Below, in pieces: positions 48,775-60,639 of a stretch of DNA of 64,000 bases. The notes under the pieces are model-generated. The model was not told the DNA's origin and did not search any database. It worked only from the letters and a program-made list of their open reading frames with translations. A program made the position numbers and the translations under genes. Source of the stretch: Paguma larvata (Eukaryota > Chordata > Mammalia > Carnivora > Viverridae); contig CM057841.1 of the NCBI GenBank assembly GCA_030068075.1, positions 8,007,565 to 8,071,564 of the forward strand, given 5' to 3'. The number at the start of each line of letters is the position of its first letter. Position 1 is the stretch's first letter.

Positions 48775-50279
48775 GGAGGTGCAGCACGTCTACCGGCTGC
48801 CTTCTTTCCCCGTCCTCGCCAGTGGGGGGGGGGGGCTGGACTCCTCCCCTGCCCCGTTTGAACCTCCGAACCTCCACTGTCCACCCACACCCGCCGATAT
48901 CTCCCTCCTCCCTCCTTCCCCCCCGCCCACTGCTGCTCTCTGCCCACTTTGGAGACGAAGCGCCAAAAGCGATGGCAAAGTTTTTGTTTCTTAAATGGAA
49001 GAGAAACGAGGAAGCTGGTGGTCGCCCCCGGCTCCCCGAGAGGAGTTGTCACTCACCCGACTGGGCTCCCTCTACCACTCCCTGCTGTGTGACCTCAGGC
49101 AAGCTGAGCACCCTCTCTGGGCCTCTATTTCCTCCCCTGGAATATGAGGACGATGCAGTGCCTACTCATATCCGCGTTGTGAGGAGGCTATGACCTAACC
49201 TGAGTGTGCAGGTTGCTATGGTGATTATCAGTAAAGCATTAACACCGTGGGTGCTGAGCCCCGACTACCCGTTGTCATGATCTGCAAACACATCCTGGTG
49301 ACTCTGTGTCCTGGGGAGAAGAGCACCGGAGTGGCCCCCAATCCCAAGCTCCCTCCCCCCACACCATCCCAGTCCCTCAGGGCCGATGGGAGAATCCCAT
49401 TCCGCACCCTCCTCTCGCACCCTCCTCCTCTCGAGTTCCACGAAGCAGCCCTTAACCACTTCCTCCCTCCCTCCCACTGTTTTGCCGTGTCTGGTCCACC
49501 CAACCCCAGTCCCTCCCGTGCCGGCAGGAGCTGGGCCACCTCTGAGTCACCTTCTCTTCCTTCCCGTGGCCACTGGAACCCAAGAGTCCTTACCCTGGAT
49601 CCAGCTCAGCCCCTAAGACCAGAGGAACCCTCCCTGCCTCGTTGCTAAGTTCACATCAGCAAGTCCTCCGAGATGTGGGGGAAGGGTTTCGGTCAGATCC
49701 GTCTCCATCCCCTCGCCAACCACAAGCTCCGATCCCAGCTCCGCTGTGTATCTCCATTCTCAGCCTCCGAGCCAGTGCCCACAGCTCCCCGGTCCACCTC
49801 CATGCCCAACCCTCCCCGAATTGGCTTTGAAATTTCACCCTGAAAATTTGGAAGGAGAAGGGTTCTTTTCCTCTCCCCGAAAGTATCTCCGTGTAAATAC
49901 TTCTATGCTGGAGGGCACTACACACACACAATCCAGGCAGAGGTGTCTCCGCGTAGCCTGGACTCTGGAGACGGTACATCAGCTGAACGTATGCGCGGCA
50001 GAAGCTTCCCAGCCAGGCTGTTCCTGTCGGCCCCTTTCCAACGCCTGTGATACGGCAGGCCTCATGCTGGGCGCTGGGAACGCGGTGACGCCAACCGCAG
50101 GGTCCTTGCCCTCACAGGGCCCACAGGAGCCTAGCCCGCGGTTTCCAGCGCTGAGCCTCTCCAGCTTCCTTCCTCCACCCCCGTTAGCACGCCCAGGAAA
50201 CGCTGATCAGGCGCATCAGCCGAGTTTGTCATGCGAGAATCAGAAGCAAAGTAGGTGGGACCTCAAAACCTTGATTCAT

Positions 50280-50606
50280 TAAAAAAAAAAAAAATTAATG
50301 TTTATTTATTTTTGAGACAGAGACAGAGAGACAGTATATGAGTGAGAATCAGAAGCAAAGTAGGTGGGACCTCAAAACTTTGATTCGTTAAAAAAAAATT
50401 AATGTTTATTTATTTTTGAGACAGAGACAGAGACAGAGGGACAGAATAGGAGTGGAGGAGGGGCAGAGAGAGAGGGAGACACAGAATCCGAAGCAGGCTC
50501 CAGGCTCTGAGCTGTCAGCCCGACACGGGGTTTGAACTCACGAGCTGTGAGATCATGACCTGAGCTGAAGTCAGGAGCCCAACCAACTGAGCCACGCAGG
50601 CACCCC
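50280..50606 (-). mobile_element. Felid-type CAN-SINE, minus strand, with duplicated 5' edge
   Basis: The element plus its flank (GAGAATCAGAAGCAAAGTAGG) is tandemly duplicated: copies begin at 50235 and 50344, a 109-base period, and only the second continues to the tRNA-like end GAGCCACGCAGGCACCCC. Confidence 0.9.
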
Positions 50607-51788
50607 TCTGTTCATTTTTAAAGGCAAATCGCCCGTTCCTGTAGTCATCACGCTACAGGTGTTTATTGAGCTGTGTCCCACTCCAGGTCCTGGAGACGAT
50701 CAGCCTGAGCTCTTCCCTCCAGGAGCTGCTGGTCGGGTCAGGGAGACAGGCGAGACTTCCGTTCTTGTCATTCAGGTTTCTACTTCCTCAGGTTTCTACT
50801 CAAAAGGTCACCTCTTCAAAGAAGCCTTCCAGGATTGCCCTGGCCATAGGGGTCCCCCTGCCCTCACCGGGACAACAATCCATTGCTCAGTTTACTTCTT
50901 TGGCAACACTTGTTAGAGCTGAAATGACCTCGTTTCTCTGTTTACTGTTTAATGACCCGTCCCCTGTCTCCCTCAACTCAGTCCATGAAAGTAGGGACTC
51001 TGATTTATCTGCTGTGATTTTCTGAAGCACCCAGCGCAGTGCCTGGCACACAGAAACCACTCAATACATTGTTGAATGAATGACAAAAATTGGTCGGTGA
51101 CAGAAGCAGGCACAGGGTGCCCTAAGGAGAGGCCAAGAACTCTTTCTGAGGGGACAGGGAGGTCTTCTCAGATCAGGGGACATTTGCATGGAGCTTAAAA
51201 GGATAAGTAGGGGTGTACCAGGCAGAGAAGAAAATGCACTTTCTGTCACTTCGTGACCTTGAGAACATTTCTTGAATACTCTCTGTACCTCAATTTTCCC
51301 TTCCCTGGAACAGAGATAGGATAGACTCCCATGAGAGTTAAATGAGATAGTACACACACAGTGCTCATCCACCAGGCACGGAGTACAGTTTATGAAGGGA
51401 GCTGTAGAGACGTTATCAACGGCACTTAGTTTGGCACTTGGCACAGAGTGGCTCTTCGGTCTCTGGTCTCAGAGACGGACCTGCCTGTCCGGAGAGAGAG
51501 TTAGACACCCTACGACCATGAGTGATGTGTGTCGTAATGGGGGCAGCACGGGGCTCTGTAGGAGACGGATAGACACGTTACATTATATTTGTTGAGCGCT
51601 AACCATGTCCCCAGCACTGCCGTAAGGCTTCAGATGGGTTAATTCGCTCAATCGCCCCGCTACCTGGATTATTATTACTTCTTAGTAATAAGTAAGCTGA
51701 GAGAGGTCCAGCGACTTACCCAAGGTCACACACCTGTCGCCAGCACTGAGATTTGGAAACCAATGATCCAGTTCCAGAGTCCGTGCCC

Positions 51789-52008
51789 TAAAAAAAAAAA
51801 AATTTTTTAATGTTTATTTTTGAGAGAGAGAGAGACAGACAGAGTGTGAGTGGGGGCGGGGCACAAAGGGGAGACACAGACTCCGAAGCAGGCTCCAGGC
51901 TCTGAGCTGTCAGCACAGGGCCTGATGTGAGGCTCAGACTCACGAACCGTGAGATCACGACCTGAGCCGAAGTCAGATGCTTAACCGACTGCGCCCCCCG
52001 GGGGTCCC
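51789..52008 (-). mobile_element. Felid-type CAN-SINE, minus strand
   Basis: A/T-run, TTTATTTTTGAGAGAGAGAGAGACAGAC, ending TTAACCGACTGCGCCCCCCGGGGGTCCC; the terminal head is mutated. Confidence 0.88.
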
Positions 52009-53261
52009 TGAGCCCGTGCTCTGAAGCACTGTACCAAGGACACACTCCAGGGGAGCCCAGCCCCAGACTGATAATCGGGCTTATGGCAACAGAAAGTAGA
52101 GGAGTCTGTGAGTGCCCAGGGGAGGAAAAGATGTAGTCTTCCTTGAGAAATCACAGCAGACTTCCTGGAGGAGGGGGCATTTAGGCTGAGTCCTGAAGGA
52201 TGAGTAGGAGTGTACCAGGAAAAGAAGAATATGAAGAAAGACCTTCGCTCATTTAATTAACATCTCCTCAGGCCTCCCAAGAAGAGCTCGGCCCTGAAAA
52301 GGTGATGCTGGGGACACAGATGAGTCAGATCTGGGTTTGGCCACGCAGGGGCTGTCCACCCGAGGAGGAGGAGGAGGGGTCCGGGGAGAGAGGCAGGTAG
52401 GACGGGCCGACAGGAAGGGCAACGGAGGGGAAGAGATGAAAAAACAGGGCGATGTTCTCAGGGCTTGGCCCAGACCTGGTGGCATTAAGAGAAAAGGAAA
52501 GTACGCGAGTTCCAGGCACGCCGGGATGGGGGAGTTTCTGACAAGAGTGGGTTAACGCGGTGGGGACCGTATGCCCTCAGCCTTCTAGGAGAGACCTTTG
52601 TTCTTGCAGGAAGGGGCCTGGGTGCCCAGGGTAGGGTGTGCACACGTGTGTGGCTCCTTGTGGTCTCTGCTTTGCTCTGTCTGTGTATCTGCCTCTCTCT
52701 CCTTCTCCCCCGCCCCCAATCCTTCTATCTCTGTCCTTCTCTGTCTTTAATTCTTTCTCTCTCTTTCCCTGCCTTGCCCCGTCCTGCCTGCCTCCTTCCT
52801 ACCGAGTCTCTGTTCTTTCTCCCAACCCTCGCCTGCTTTCTGGGAGGGGGTCCTCCGCCTCTCCCTCCCTCCTGCCCAGGACACTGGTCACTGCTCCCCA
52901 CAAGCTTCATTCAAGATAAACCTGCTTCCGCCTCAGGACCCAGCCTGAGGGATCATCTTCCAGTCCCTCTTCCTCCTCCAGGTCACAGGACATCCTGTAT
53001 CCAGGTCCCGCATCCCCAGATCGTGGCAATGAGGGTTCTCCTCTCTGGAGATCCCAGGGCCCCTCCCCCATTCCACCCGAGCCCTGGCCCGGCAGGTCAC
53101 CAGCTCATCCACACATGGGGAGGGGGTCCCTCTGCATCACCTCCATTCCCAAGGCCCCCAGTCAAGGCCCCAGGGCTTCCCCCTCCTCCCGGGACATTTC
53201 CCAACCCAGATTAATCACAGGGGCGGCCCCAGAGAGGAGGAAGGAGATGGCATGGCTTACC

Positions 53262-53267
53262 TTAAAG
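53262..53267 (+). promoter_or_regulatory. KLK9: TATA-like TTAAAG box, presumed KLK9 promoter
   Basis: CCTTAAAGAAGG lies 50 bases before the KLK9 ATG, so transcription would start about 25 bases before the coding region, with no 5' noncoding exon needed. Confidence 0.4.
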
Positions 53268-53316
53268 AAGGACCGAGCGCCCCAACGCATGTTCAAGAGC
53301 CAGGCACCCCGAGGTC

Positions 53317-56300
53317 ATGAAGCTGGGACTCGTCTGTGCTCTGGTTTCTCTCCTGGCAGGTGAGGCTCCGGCTGTCTATCCTGCTGCCTGTACAAACGGC
53401 CCCTAGAGCTCCCTCAACCACTCCCCCTACCTCCCCCCCCACCCCCTCCCCCCCCACGCTCGCCCTTCCCCTTCCTGCTAGACGACCCGGGCACTTCTCC
53501 CCCCCAGCCCTCCCACCGTGCTTGTCATTGACCCCACTGCCTCCACCCCACCCCAGGGCACGGCTGGGCAGACACCCGAGCAATCGGGGCCGAGGAATGC
53601 CGCCCCAACTCGCAGCCCTGGCAGGCCGGGCTCTTCTTCCTCACCCGCCTCTTCTGCGGGGCCACCCTCATCGCTGACCGCTGGCTGCTCACAGCTGCCC
53701 ACTGCCTCAAGCCGTGAGTGACCCGGGCACCACTATGTGGTGGCAGGTTGGGGGTGGGGGTAAGGAAAGAGTGAAGGGGTCAAGGGGCCTTCGGAGGGAG
53801 GGAGGGAGGGAGCCACGGGCAGGAAGGACTTAGCCTTCATTTCTTTTCCCAAAAGTTCGACTGTTAGAATTCGAGTCGACTCTCCAAATTCGAGAGTCCC
53901 AAATAATCTAATTATTGGAGTCTAAAATTTGAAACTCTTCGAAGCCTAGACTCTGACCCAGAAAAATCTAGAGGCTTGAGCTCCTAAAAGCTCGATCCAT
54001 GAGATGCAGTTCATTCTAGAATCAGGAATTCAGAGACTGATAGCGACTTAGGAGTCTACAGCAGCACTTCCCCAGAGGATATAGAACTCCGGCCACGTTG
54101 GTAAGTTGACATGTTCCAGTAGGTGGAACATGAGAAAGAGAGATGATTACAAGAGAAAGAAATGATTAACATTAATGTGAATAGATTTGCTTTGACACAC
54201 TCAAAATATTATTTCTTTTCTTTTTTTTTTTTAACGTTTATTTATTTTTGAGAGACATAGAGACAGAGTATGAGCAGGGGAAGGGCAGAGAGAGAGGGAA
54301 ACACAGAATCCGAAGCAGGCTCCAGGCTCTGATGAGCCATCAGCCCAGAGCCCGACATGGGGCTTGAACTCACAGACCGTGAGATCATGACCTGAGCCAA
54401 AGTCGGCCGCTTAACCGACTGAGCCACCCAGGCGCCCCTCAAAATATTATTTCAATTTGCAATCCATTTTTAAATGCTTATGAATGACGGTTGAGTCTTT
54501 TGTTTGTTTGTTTGTTTGTTTACGCCTTTGAAGGCAGATGTACATTGTACACATATGGCACCTCTCAGTTTGGAGCAGCCACGTTTCACGTGCTCAGCGG
54601 TTGTATAGAATAGCACAACCCTAGAATCTTGGATTCAGTTTCTAGGCAGGTTCATCGAATGTAGAAGCTCGTGGTCCTAGAATCTTTGCTTCAGAGTATA
54701 CTAGAATACCGAGACTTGCAGAATCCTAGAATCTTGCATCAATAGAATTCTAGAAGCTTCTATTCATAAATGTTTATTTTATTATTATTTTTTTAATGTT
54801 TATTTATTTTTGAGAGACAGAGAGACAGAGTATGAGCAGGGGAAGGACAGAGAGAGAGGGAGATACAGAATCCGAAGCAGGCTCCAGGCTCTGAGCCGTC
54901 AGCACAGAGCCCGACGCGGGGCTCGAGCTCACAGACCGTGAGATCATGACCTGAGCGGAAGTCGGCCGCTGACCCAACTGAGCCACCCAGGCGCCCCATA
55001 AATGTTTAGAATCTGGTGAATGAAACATCCCAGAATGCTATCATTCCAGATTCTTAAAATCCCCCAAGTATTAATTCAGAGAATTCTAGAGTCTCAAACT
55101 ATTTGAAACCTAACTCCTTGAATTTCTAAAATCATTGATTTATAGAATTCCAGAGTGATGAAAATCATCTTCTAGTCCCAGAATACTAGAATTCTAGGCT
55201 CTTTCAATCCCTGATTTCACTCAGATAATTTTTTAAAAACCACACTTTTTGATCCAGAGAAATCTAAAATGCTAGAATATTGGATTCATAGCATTCTAGA
55301 ACATAGAATTCTAGAATCATGGATTCCTAGTGTGTTAGAATCTTAGAATTCCAGAATTTAGATTCTGGGCATTCTAATAAAATATTAGAATTTCCCTGAT
55401 GCATCAATTTTTTCTCTATTATCTCTGGAAAGGAGTCATCCATCTTGTTCTATATTCTTCCCTCCAGGATGAAGCTCATGGGGATGGTACAGAATGCCGT
55501 GTGGGAATTTCCCATCATGCATTGCTTCACGATAGGGCTTCTTTCAGCTCAGGTCTGTCCGTCAGGCTGGGAGAACCATGTTCAGATTTCGGCCCTAAAG
55601 AGGAAGGAGAGAAGCAGAGATACAGAAGTAGAAAAGATTTAGGCATAAGGAGAAGTTGGGGGGGGGATTGATTTCACAGACCCAGAGCCAAGGCAAGGAG
55701 CTGACAGAGGGTCAGAGACAGGGTCTTAAATCCTGAATTCTTTTTTTTTTTTAAGTTTATTTATTTTTGAGAGACATAGAGACAGAGCGTGAGCAGGGGA
55801 AGGGCAGAGAGAGAGGGAGACACAGACTCGGAAGCAGGCTCCAGGCTATGAGCCATTAGCACAGAGCCCGACATGGGGCTCGAAATCACAGAATGTGAGA
55901 TCATGACCTGAGCCGAAGTCGGCCACTTAACCGACTGAGCCACCCAGGCGCCCCTTAAATCTTGAATTCTTGATCAGAAGCCTGGTCCCTAAGGTCAGAG
56001 GTCAGAGGCTGAGGAAGGGACACATATACTCCCAGAGGGTCCACAGCTGTCCTGGGCGCAGGTCGAGAGAAGAGTGAGTGGACTGGGCTTGCAGTGTGAG
56101 AGCTTGAGGCCAGGGCTCAGGAAGACATGCAGGGGAAGGGATACGGCCACAGGAAAAACCCGAGTCCATGGATGACCCCCCACTTGGGAATTTTCCATTT
56201 CCCGTCCTCCTCCATGCATACACACACCCCAGCACACGCACAGAGCCACTCCCCACAAAAGCCACCAGACCTGTGGGGGCAGGAGGTGGGGCTGTTTTGG

Positions 56301-58707
56301 TATGGTAAGTGGAGGCTCCATGTGCCGACACACTTCCAGGAGACCCAGGTCACCATCGAGGCTCCAGGTGGGGCAGGAAGGAAGGCGGCTCACTTGGTAT
56401 GGGACGTGTGGGGGTGTGAGCTTTGGGGGGAGGGCTACAAAGGTAGAGCCAGACGAAAGGATGGCACGAGGAACTGGGGCCCAGAAAGGGTGTGTACCTT
56501 GCTTAAAATCACACAGCACTCGGGGTCTTACAGAGATAATGGGGGCCCAGGGAGAGCGTGTGGCTTGGGGAGCACATATCACCCTGGGGACACCCGGCTT
56601 GACCTCTGAGGCCTGTCCCCACAGGTATCTGTGGGTCCGCCTCGGGGAGCACCACCTCTGGAAATGGGAGGGTCCAGAGCAACTGTTCCGGGTCACGGAC
56701 TTCTTCCCCCATCCTGGGTTCAACAAGGACCTCAGAGCCCATGACCACAACGATGACATCATGCTGATCCGTCTGCCGTGGAAGGCACACCTGGGACCTG
56801 CTGTGCAGCCCCTCAACCTCAGCCAGACCTGCGTCTCCCCAGGGACCCAGTGCCTCATCTCAGGCTGGGGGGCAGTGTCCAGTCCTAAGGGTACAACGTG
56901 GCTCACGACTCAATCCCTTGTGTCTCATGCTGAGGGTCTGAATCCCCCCTGTTTCTCTGTCTCTGCCTTTTCATCTGGTAGGTAGGTAGGTAGATAGATA
57001 GACAAAAAAATCTAAGATGTTATAAATGAAAGATGCATCAGTATTTTACAACGACTAAGTACAGGTTGGGGGGGAGGTCCCATGAATCCTTGTATGACAC
57101 CATTTGCTGGAAGACACGTCCTGGATTTCAGAGATGTTTAAATGTGAAAATACACGCATCTCGGAATGGCAATGAGGCATACAGTCTCTCAGAGTCACAA
57201 AAGCGGCAACGCATTAGCCGTATTTAGCTTCTCCACATCAGTTTTCAAAGCGCCTTGAAAAAATAGTCTGAATTGATTGCTGCCAACAACTAAAGCCTGG
57301 GAGATTTTACATAAAAGCCAAATCTCTGCATTTGCTGGAAGAATTCAAAGAACCGGCCAGTTGGAGCCACAGTCCCAAAATAGCGGCGGTTGGGCAGAAT
57401 CAGTGGAGGCTGCCCCCTTCAGACCAGATGAGGGTTCTCTCCTCCACTACAGTGCCCCCCAGTGGCCGCTGTGTTGGCACAGTCCCTTCCACCCACTTCT
57501 ATTTGCCTGTCAATATCCATATACATGGGTATACGGATATCTGTATCCGTATCTGCATTATACATGCTGTGTCTTCCTGTCTGTATCCAGTATCTCTTAA
57601 GTCTTTGTCTCTGTCTCTGCCAATGACCATAAATGGCTCCTCCTTTTATCTCACTGTCCTTGGCATCTCTGGGCCTCTTTCTCTCTCTTTCTTCCCTGCT
57701 TCCTGAGAATCTCTTTCCCCTTCAGAGATCTACCTCCTTCCGGGGTCTCTGTTGTTCACTGTGTATCATGTATGTATCTCTTCTTGGCTCCTGACTCTCT
57801 GACTCTTTCTGTTTCTCTGGCTCTCTCCCTCTCTGCAAACATCTGTTTCTCTTTCACCCTATCATTTCTCTTTGTCGCTGTCTTTGTTTCCATCTTTGAG
57901 AGTCTTATGCTGTGGGTCTGTGGGTCCTCCTTAGGGACAGGTCCTGGGGGGAGGGGCTGCTGAGTGCGATGGGCGCCACTGCTGACCCTCTGCGGGGTGA
58001 CCTCTGTCGCCAACAGTGCAGTACCCGCTCACGCTACAGTGCGCGAACATCAGCATCCTGGAGCACAGACTCTGCCGACGGGCATATCCAGGCCACATCT
58101 CTGACAGGATGCTCTGTGCCGGCCTTTGGGAGGGGGGCCGGGGCTCCTGTCAGGTGAGTCCTACTCGGGAGGAGGGGAACGGGTATCCTGCCAGATTCCT
58201 GGGCCCTCAGGAGCAAGTGGGGATCTGGGACACTTGGGCCCTGGGAGAAGGTCAGGCCAAGACCAGGAATCCTGGATTTAAAGGGGACTGTGGGCTCAGA
58301 CTCCAGGGTCTAAAGAAGGAGGGACTGGGAGAACAGACTTTAAGTCCTGAGGGAAGAGGGGACTAGCATCCCAGAAGGCTGGGTGCAGGGTTGAGGTAAG
58401 GGGTATGAGCTTTTACTCCTGGGTCTGAGGGAGGAGGGACTGGACGCCTGGATGCCAGGGCGTCAGGACAGCAGGGCCTTCTGGGAGGAAGCGGCCTGTG
58501 TAATATCAGGAATACATCTGTTTAACAGTCTCTTTGCTCTTCTGCCGCGCACAGGGTGACTCTGGGGGCCCTTTGGTTTGCGACGGGACCCTGGCAGGTG
58601 TGGTGTCTGGGGGTGCCGAGCCCTGCTCCAGACCCCGACGCCCCGCAGTGTACACCAGTGTATGCCACTACGTGGACTGGATCCGAAAGACCATGGAGGA
58701 CAACTGA
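53317..58707 (+). CDS. KLK9: KLK9 (kallikrein-related peptidase 9), complete
   Basis: Secreted chymotrypsin-like member of the family. Coding exons: 53317-53359, 53557-53713, 56625-56890, 58017-58153, 58555-58707 (TGA); GT-AG, phases I/II/I/0. 251 aa predicted, human 250. Signal peptide [15 protein letters not shown]; propeptide end ADTR|AIGA; catalytic His about 63 in LTAAHC, Asp about 111 in [11 protein letters not shown], Ser about 204 in GDSGGPLV. Residue 189 is Gly (RGSCQ), not Asp, so the pocket favours non-basic residues as in human KLK9. The exon 5 stretch [20 protein letters not shown] is diagnostic. Intron 2 (2.9 kb) is filled with three CAN-SINEs and a TAGAATTCTAGA-type degenerate repeat. 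Frame intact. Confidence 0.97.
54222..54438 (-). mobile_element. Felid-type CAN-SINE, minus strand, perfect target-site duplication
   Basis: Full-length; TCAAAATATTATTTC occurs identically at both ends, so this is among the youngest insertions in the window. Confidence 0.95.
54779..54997 (-). mobile_element. Felid-type CAN-SINE, minus strand
   Basis: Full-length, with ATAAATGTTTA on both sides as target-site duplication. Confidence 0.94.
55741..55954 (-). mobile_element. Felid-type CAN-SINE, minus strand
   Basis: Full-length; TTAAATCCTGAATTCTT before and TTAAATCTTGAATTCTT after form the target-site duplication. Confidence 0.94.
56977..57003. repeat. Short GGTA/GATA microsatellite, KLK9 intron 3
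   Basis: GGTAGGTAGGTAGGTAGATAGATAGAC, about 27 bases. Confidence 0.9.
58160..58480. repeat. MSR1-like units, opposite orientation, KLK9 intron 4
   Basis: ACTCCTGGGTCTGAGGGAGGAGGGACTGG and CAGACTCCAGGGTCTAAAGAAGGAGGGACTGGG are reverse-complement copies of the 37-bp unit; five or six diverged units fill this intron. Confidence 0.6.
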
Positions 58708-59179
58708 GCTCTCGCGCCTCAGACGGCCGAGAGAGAAGGGTGGGCGCAGGGGAGCGGGCAACTGCAGGGCTCTGGCCTCGGCAGCGCGGAGGAGGCGCCC
58801 CCTGGAAATTCAGGCTCCGCCCCCTCGGGGCCCGCCGGGTCCGAAAGGACGGGAAGACACCTCCGCCCCTGTAGCCCCGCCTTCTATGATGTCACCGAGA
58901 GCTGGCACCGCCCCCCGGAGAACAGCATCGCCTGGGGCTCGGCTCCGGGAGCAACTCCACCAGATAGCTCCGCCCACCGGAGCTTTGCCCAATGAGACTT
59001 CCCCCTCTGGACCCACCCCTTGTAACCCCGCCTCCTCCGTGAGAAATCCCACCCCCGTGACGTCGGGGGACGCGGCAGCTTCCCCCACTAGGGACTGAGG
59101 CTCCGCCCCTCGTGGCCCCGCCCCCGGGCGTTTGAATCCCGGCGGGGGGTCCGGACTGAGAGCCAATGGAAGCGTTTAC

Positions 59180-59185
59180 AATAAA
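59180..59185 (+). terminator. KLK9: KLK9 polyadenylation signal AATAAA
   Basis: TTTACAATAAACGCG, about 475 bases after the stop; first canonical hexamer downstream of KLK9. Confidence 0.65.
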
Positions 59186-60116
59186 CGCGCAGAGCCGCGC
59201 CTTCCGTCTGCCTGCGTCGTGGGAAGAAGGAAGGGCCACGGGTGGGCGGCTGTGGGCAGACAGGGAACCGCTACCGAACAGCAATTCCCCTCCAAGCCCC
59301 TAGCAGGTCCTGCCGAGGCTCCGTCTCCATCAGCCCTGTCGCAGCAAGGCCGCTGGGTTCCGCTCGGGCTGGTCCTGCCGCCCCCAGGGGAGGAGGAAAC
59401 CAGGTCACGGTGCCTCCCAAACCTGCCTTCCCACATCCCGGATCTCTCAGGGGGCAGCGGGCGGGACCCGATCCGCCCTTGGAAGTAGAGACCAAAAAGA
59501 CTCACCTTCCTTCCATTCCGAGCGAGTGGCAGCAGCCCCCTTGCTCCCACGGGAACCCAGGCGCCAAGTCACTCTTTCTTAAAAGACTTAAGAATTCAGC
59601 CCCCAACCTTCTTCTCCCTCAGACCGAAAATTCACGCCTACATTCCTCCACTCCCCCGTCCCCCCCACCAGACCCAAAAGTTTGGGTCCCCAGCTCTCTC
59701 CGCCATCAGACCTAGGAGTCCGGAACCACAGACCCTCCTCCCTCAGACCCAGAGTCCAGAATCCCAGCCCCCACTTGCAGACCCAGAGTCCGGGCCTCCA
59801 GACCCCTCCTTCCTCAGACCCAAGAGTTCAGACGCCCAGCCCCTACCTCCCCTGGACCCGGAGTCCAGGTCCCCAGCCCCCTCCACCCTCGGAGCCAGTA
59901 GTCCGCATCCCGGCCCTTTCCGTTTCAGACCCAGGAGTCGCAGCACTGAGGTCCCTCTCTCCCAAGCCCGAGGAGTTCCAGATCCCGGCTCCTCCTCCCT
60001 CAAGATTTTTCTTTCAGCCCCTCAGCCCTTGCTCACTGAAACACAGGATTCCAGTTCCCCGAGGCTCTGCAGGCTCCAGAGCGGGAGGAGGCGGAGCAGG
60101 AGGCGGGGATTCCCAG

Positions 60117-60122
60117 TTAAAA
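60117..60122 (+). promoter_or_regulatory. KLK8: TATA-like TTAAAA box, presumed KLK8 promoter
   Basis: CAGTTAAAAGCCTCC, embedded between the two minisatellite blocks. A donor GTAAG|GTGAGA follows at 60221/60222, so a short 5' exon of about 60147-60221 is likely, joined to the acceptor CTCCCAG ending at 60631. Confidence 0.5.
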
Positions 60123-60146
60123 GCCTCCAGAATCTAGTACCAGGCA

Positions 60147-60221
60147 GACGGCGCTGAAGTCCTGGGGCCTCTTCCTCCGGGTCTGAGTCCGTCGGTGACC
60201 CCGCCCCCTGGATTCTGTAAG
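60147..60221 (+). other. KLK8: Predicted KLK8 5' noncoding exon
   Basis: Inferred from promoter box, donor at 60222 and acceptor at 60630-60631, eight bases before the ATG. No transcript evidence. Confidence 0.4.
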
Positions 60222-60639
60222 GTGAGATGCCAAAGTACGCAGACGCAGGCATCAGGCCGGGGCCCCTCCTCCCCCAGGACGCGGGACCCCTTCCTCCTTC
60301 AAGATGTAGCAGTCTGGCCCCTGGCCCCCTCCTCCCCAGGATTTAGGAACCTCAACTCCTGGTTTCCTCTTCCTTCAGATCCTGGCGTCCAGGACCCTAA
60401 CTCTTCCATTCCTTGGAATCTAGGAATCCAGCCCCCCCTCCCCTCCTCAGATTCAGAAATCTGGGGTCGGCCGCCTTCTTTCTCAGACCTAAGAATCTGG
60501 GGCCCCAGCCCCTTCCTCCTGCAGGACCCACAAAAACGGCTTCGGATGCTCGGCTCCCTTATTTCAAGATCCTCCTCGGATTTAGGTCTCCTCCCTCCTC
60601 GGTTCTCAGCCCTGTCTTCACGCCCTCCCAGGCCCCGCC

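Larger units (their letters stand above)
48775..53260. other. Spacer between KLK10 and KLK9
   Basis: No gene recognised. Two CAN-SINEs (one with a tandem duplication), MIR/L2-like pieces at 50640-51090 and 51570-51785 (TTGTTGAGCGCTAACCATGTCC...GTCCAGCGACTTACCCAAGGTCACAC), a second L2-like piece near 52090-52300, and CT-rich DNA at 52660-52900. A weak AGTAAA at 49230-49235 is the best polyadenylation-signal candidate for KLK10. Confidence 0.5.
53860..55400. repeat. TAGAATTC-rich degenerate repeat, KLK9 intron 2
   Basis: Outside the SINEs, intron 2 is made of diverged units containing CTAGAATCTTGGATTC, AATTCTAGAATC and ATTCTAGAAC, many of them palindromic around TCTAGA or GAATTC. Visible at about 53870-54060, 54600-54770 and 55000-55390. 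Confidence 0.65.
59590..60620. repeat. MSR1-like ~37-bp minisatellite between KLK9 and KLK8
   Basis: Tandem diverged units, consensus about CAGACCCAGGAGTCCGGGNCCCCAGCCCCCTCCTCCCT, with spacings of 34-39 bases between successive CAGACC starts. Clear from 59590 to 60010 and again, more diverged, from 60270 to 60620. The gap between contains the presumed KLK8 promoter. Resembles the human chromosome 19q13 MSR1 minisatellite from memory; not verified. Confidence 0.75.
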
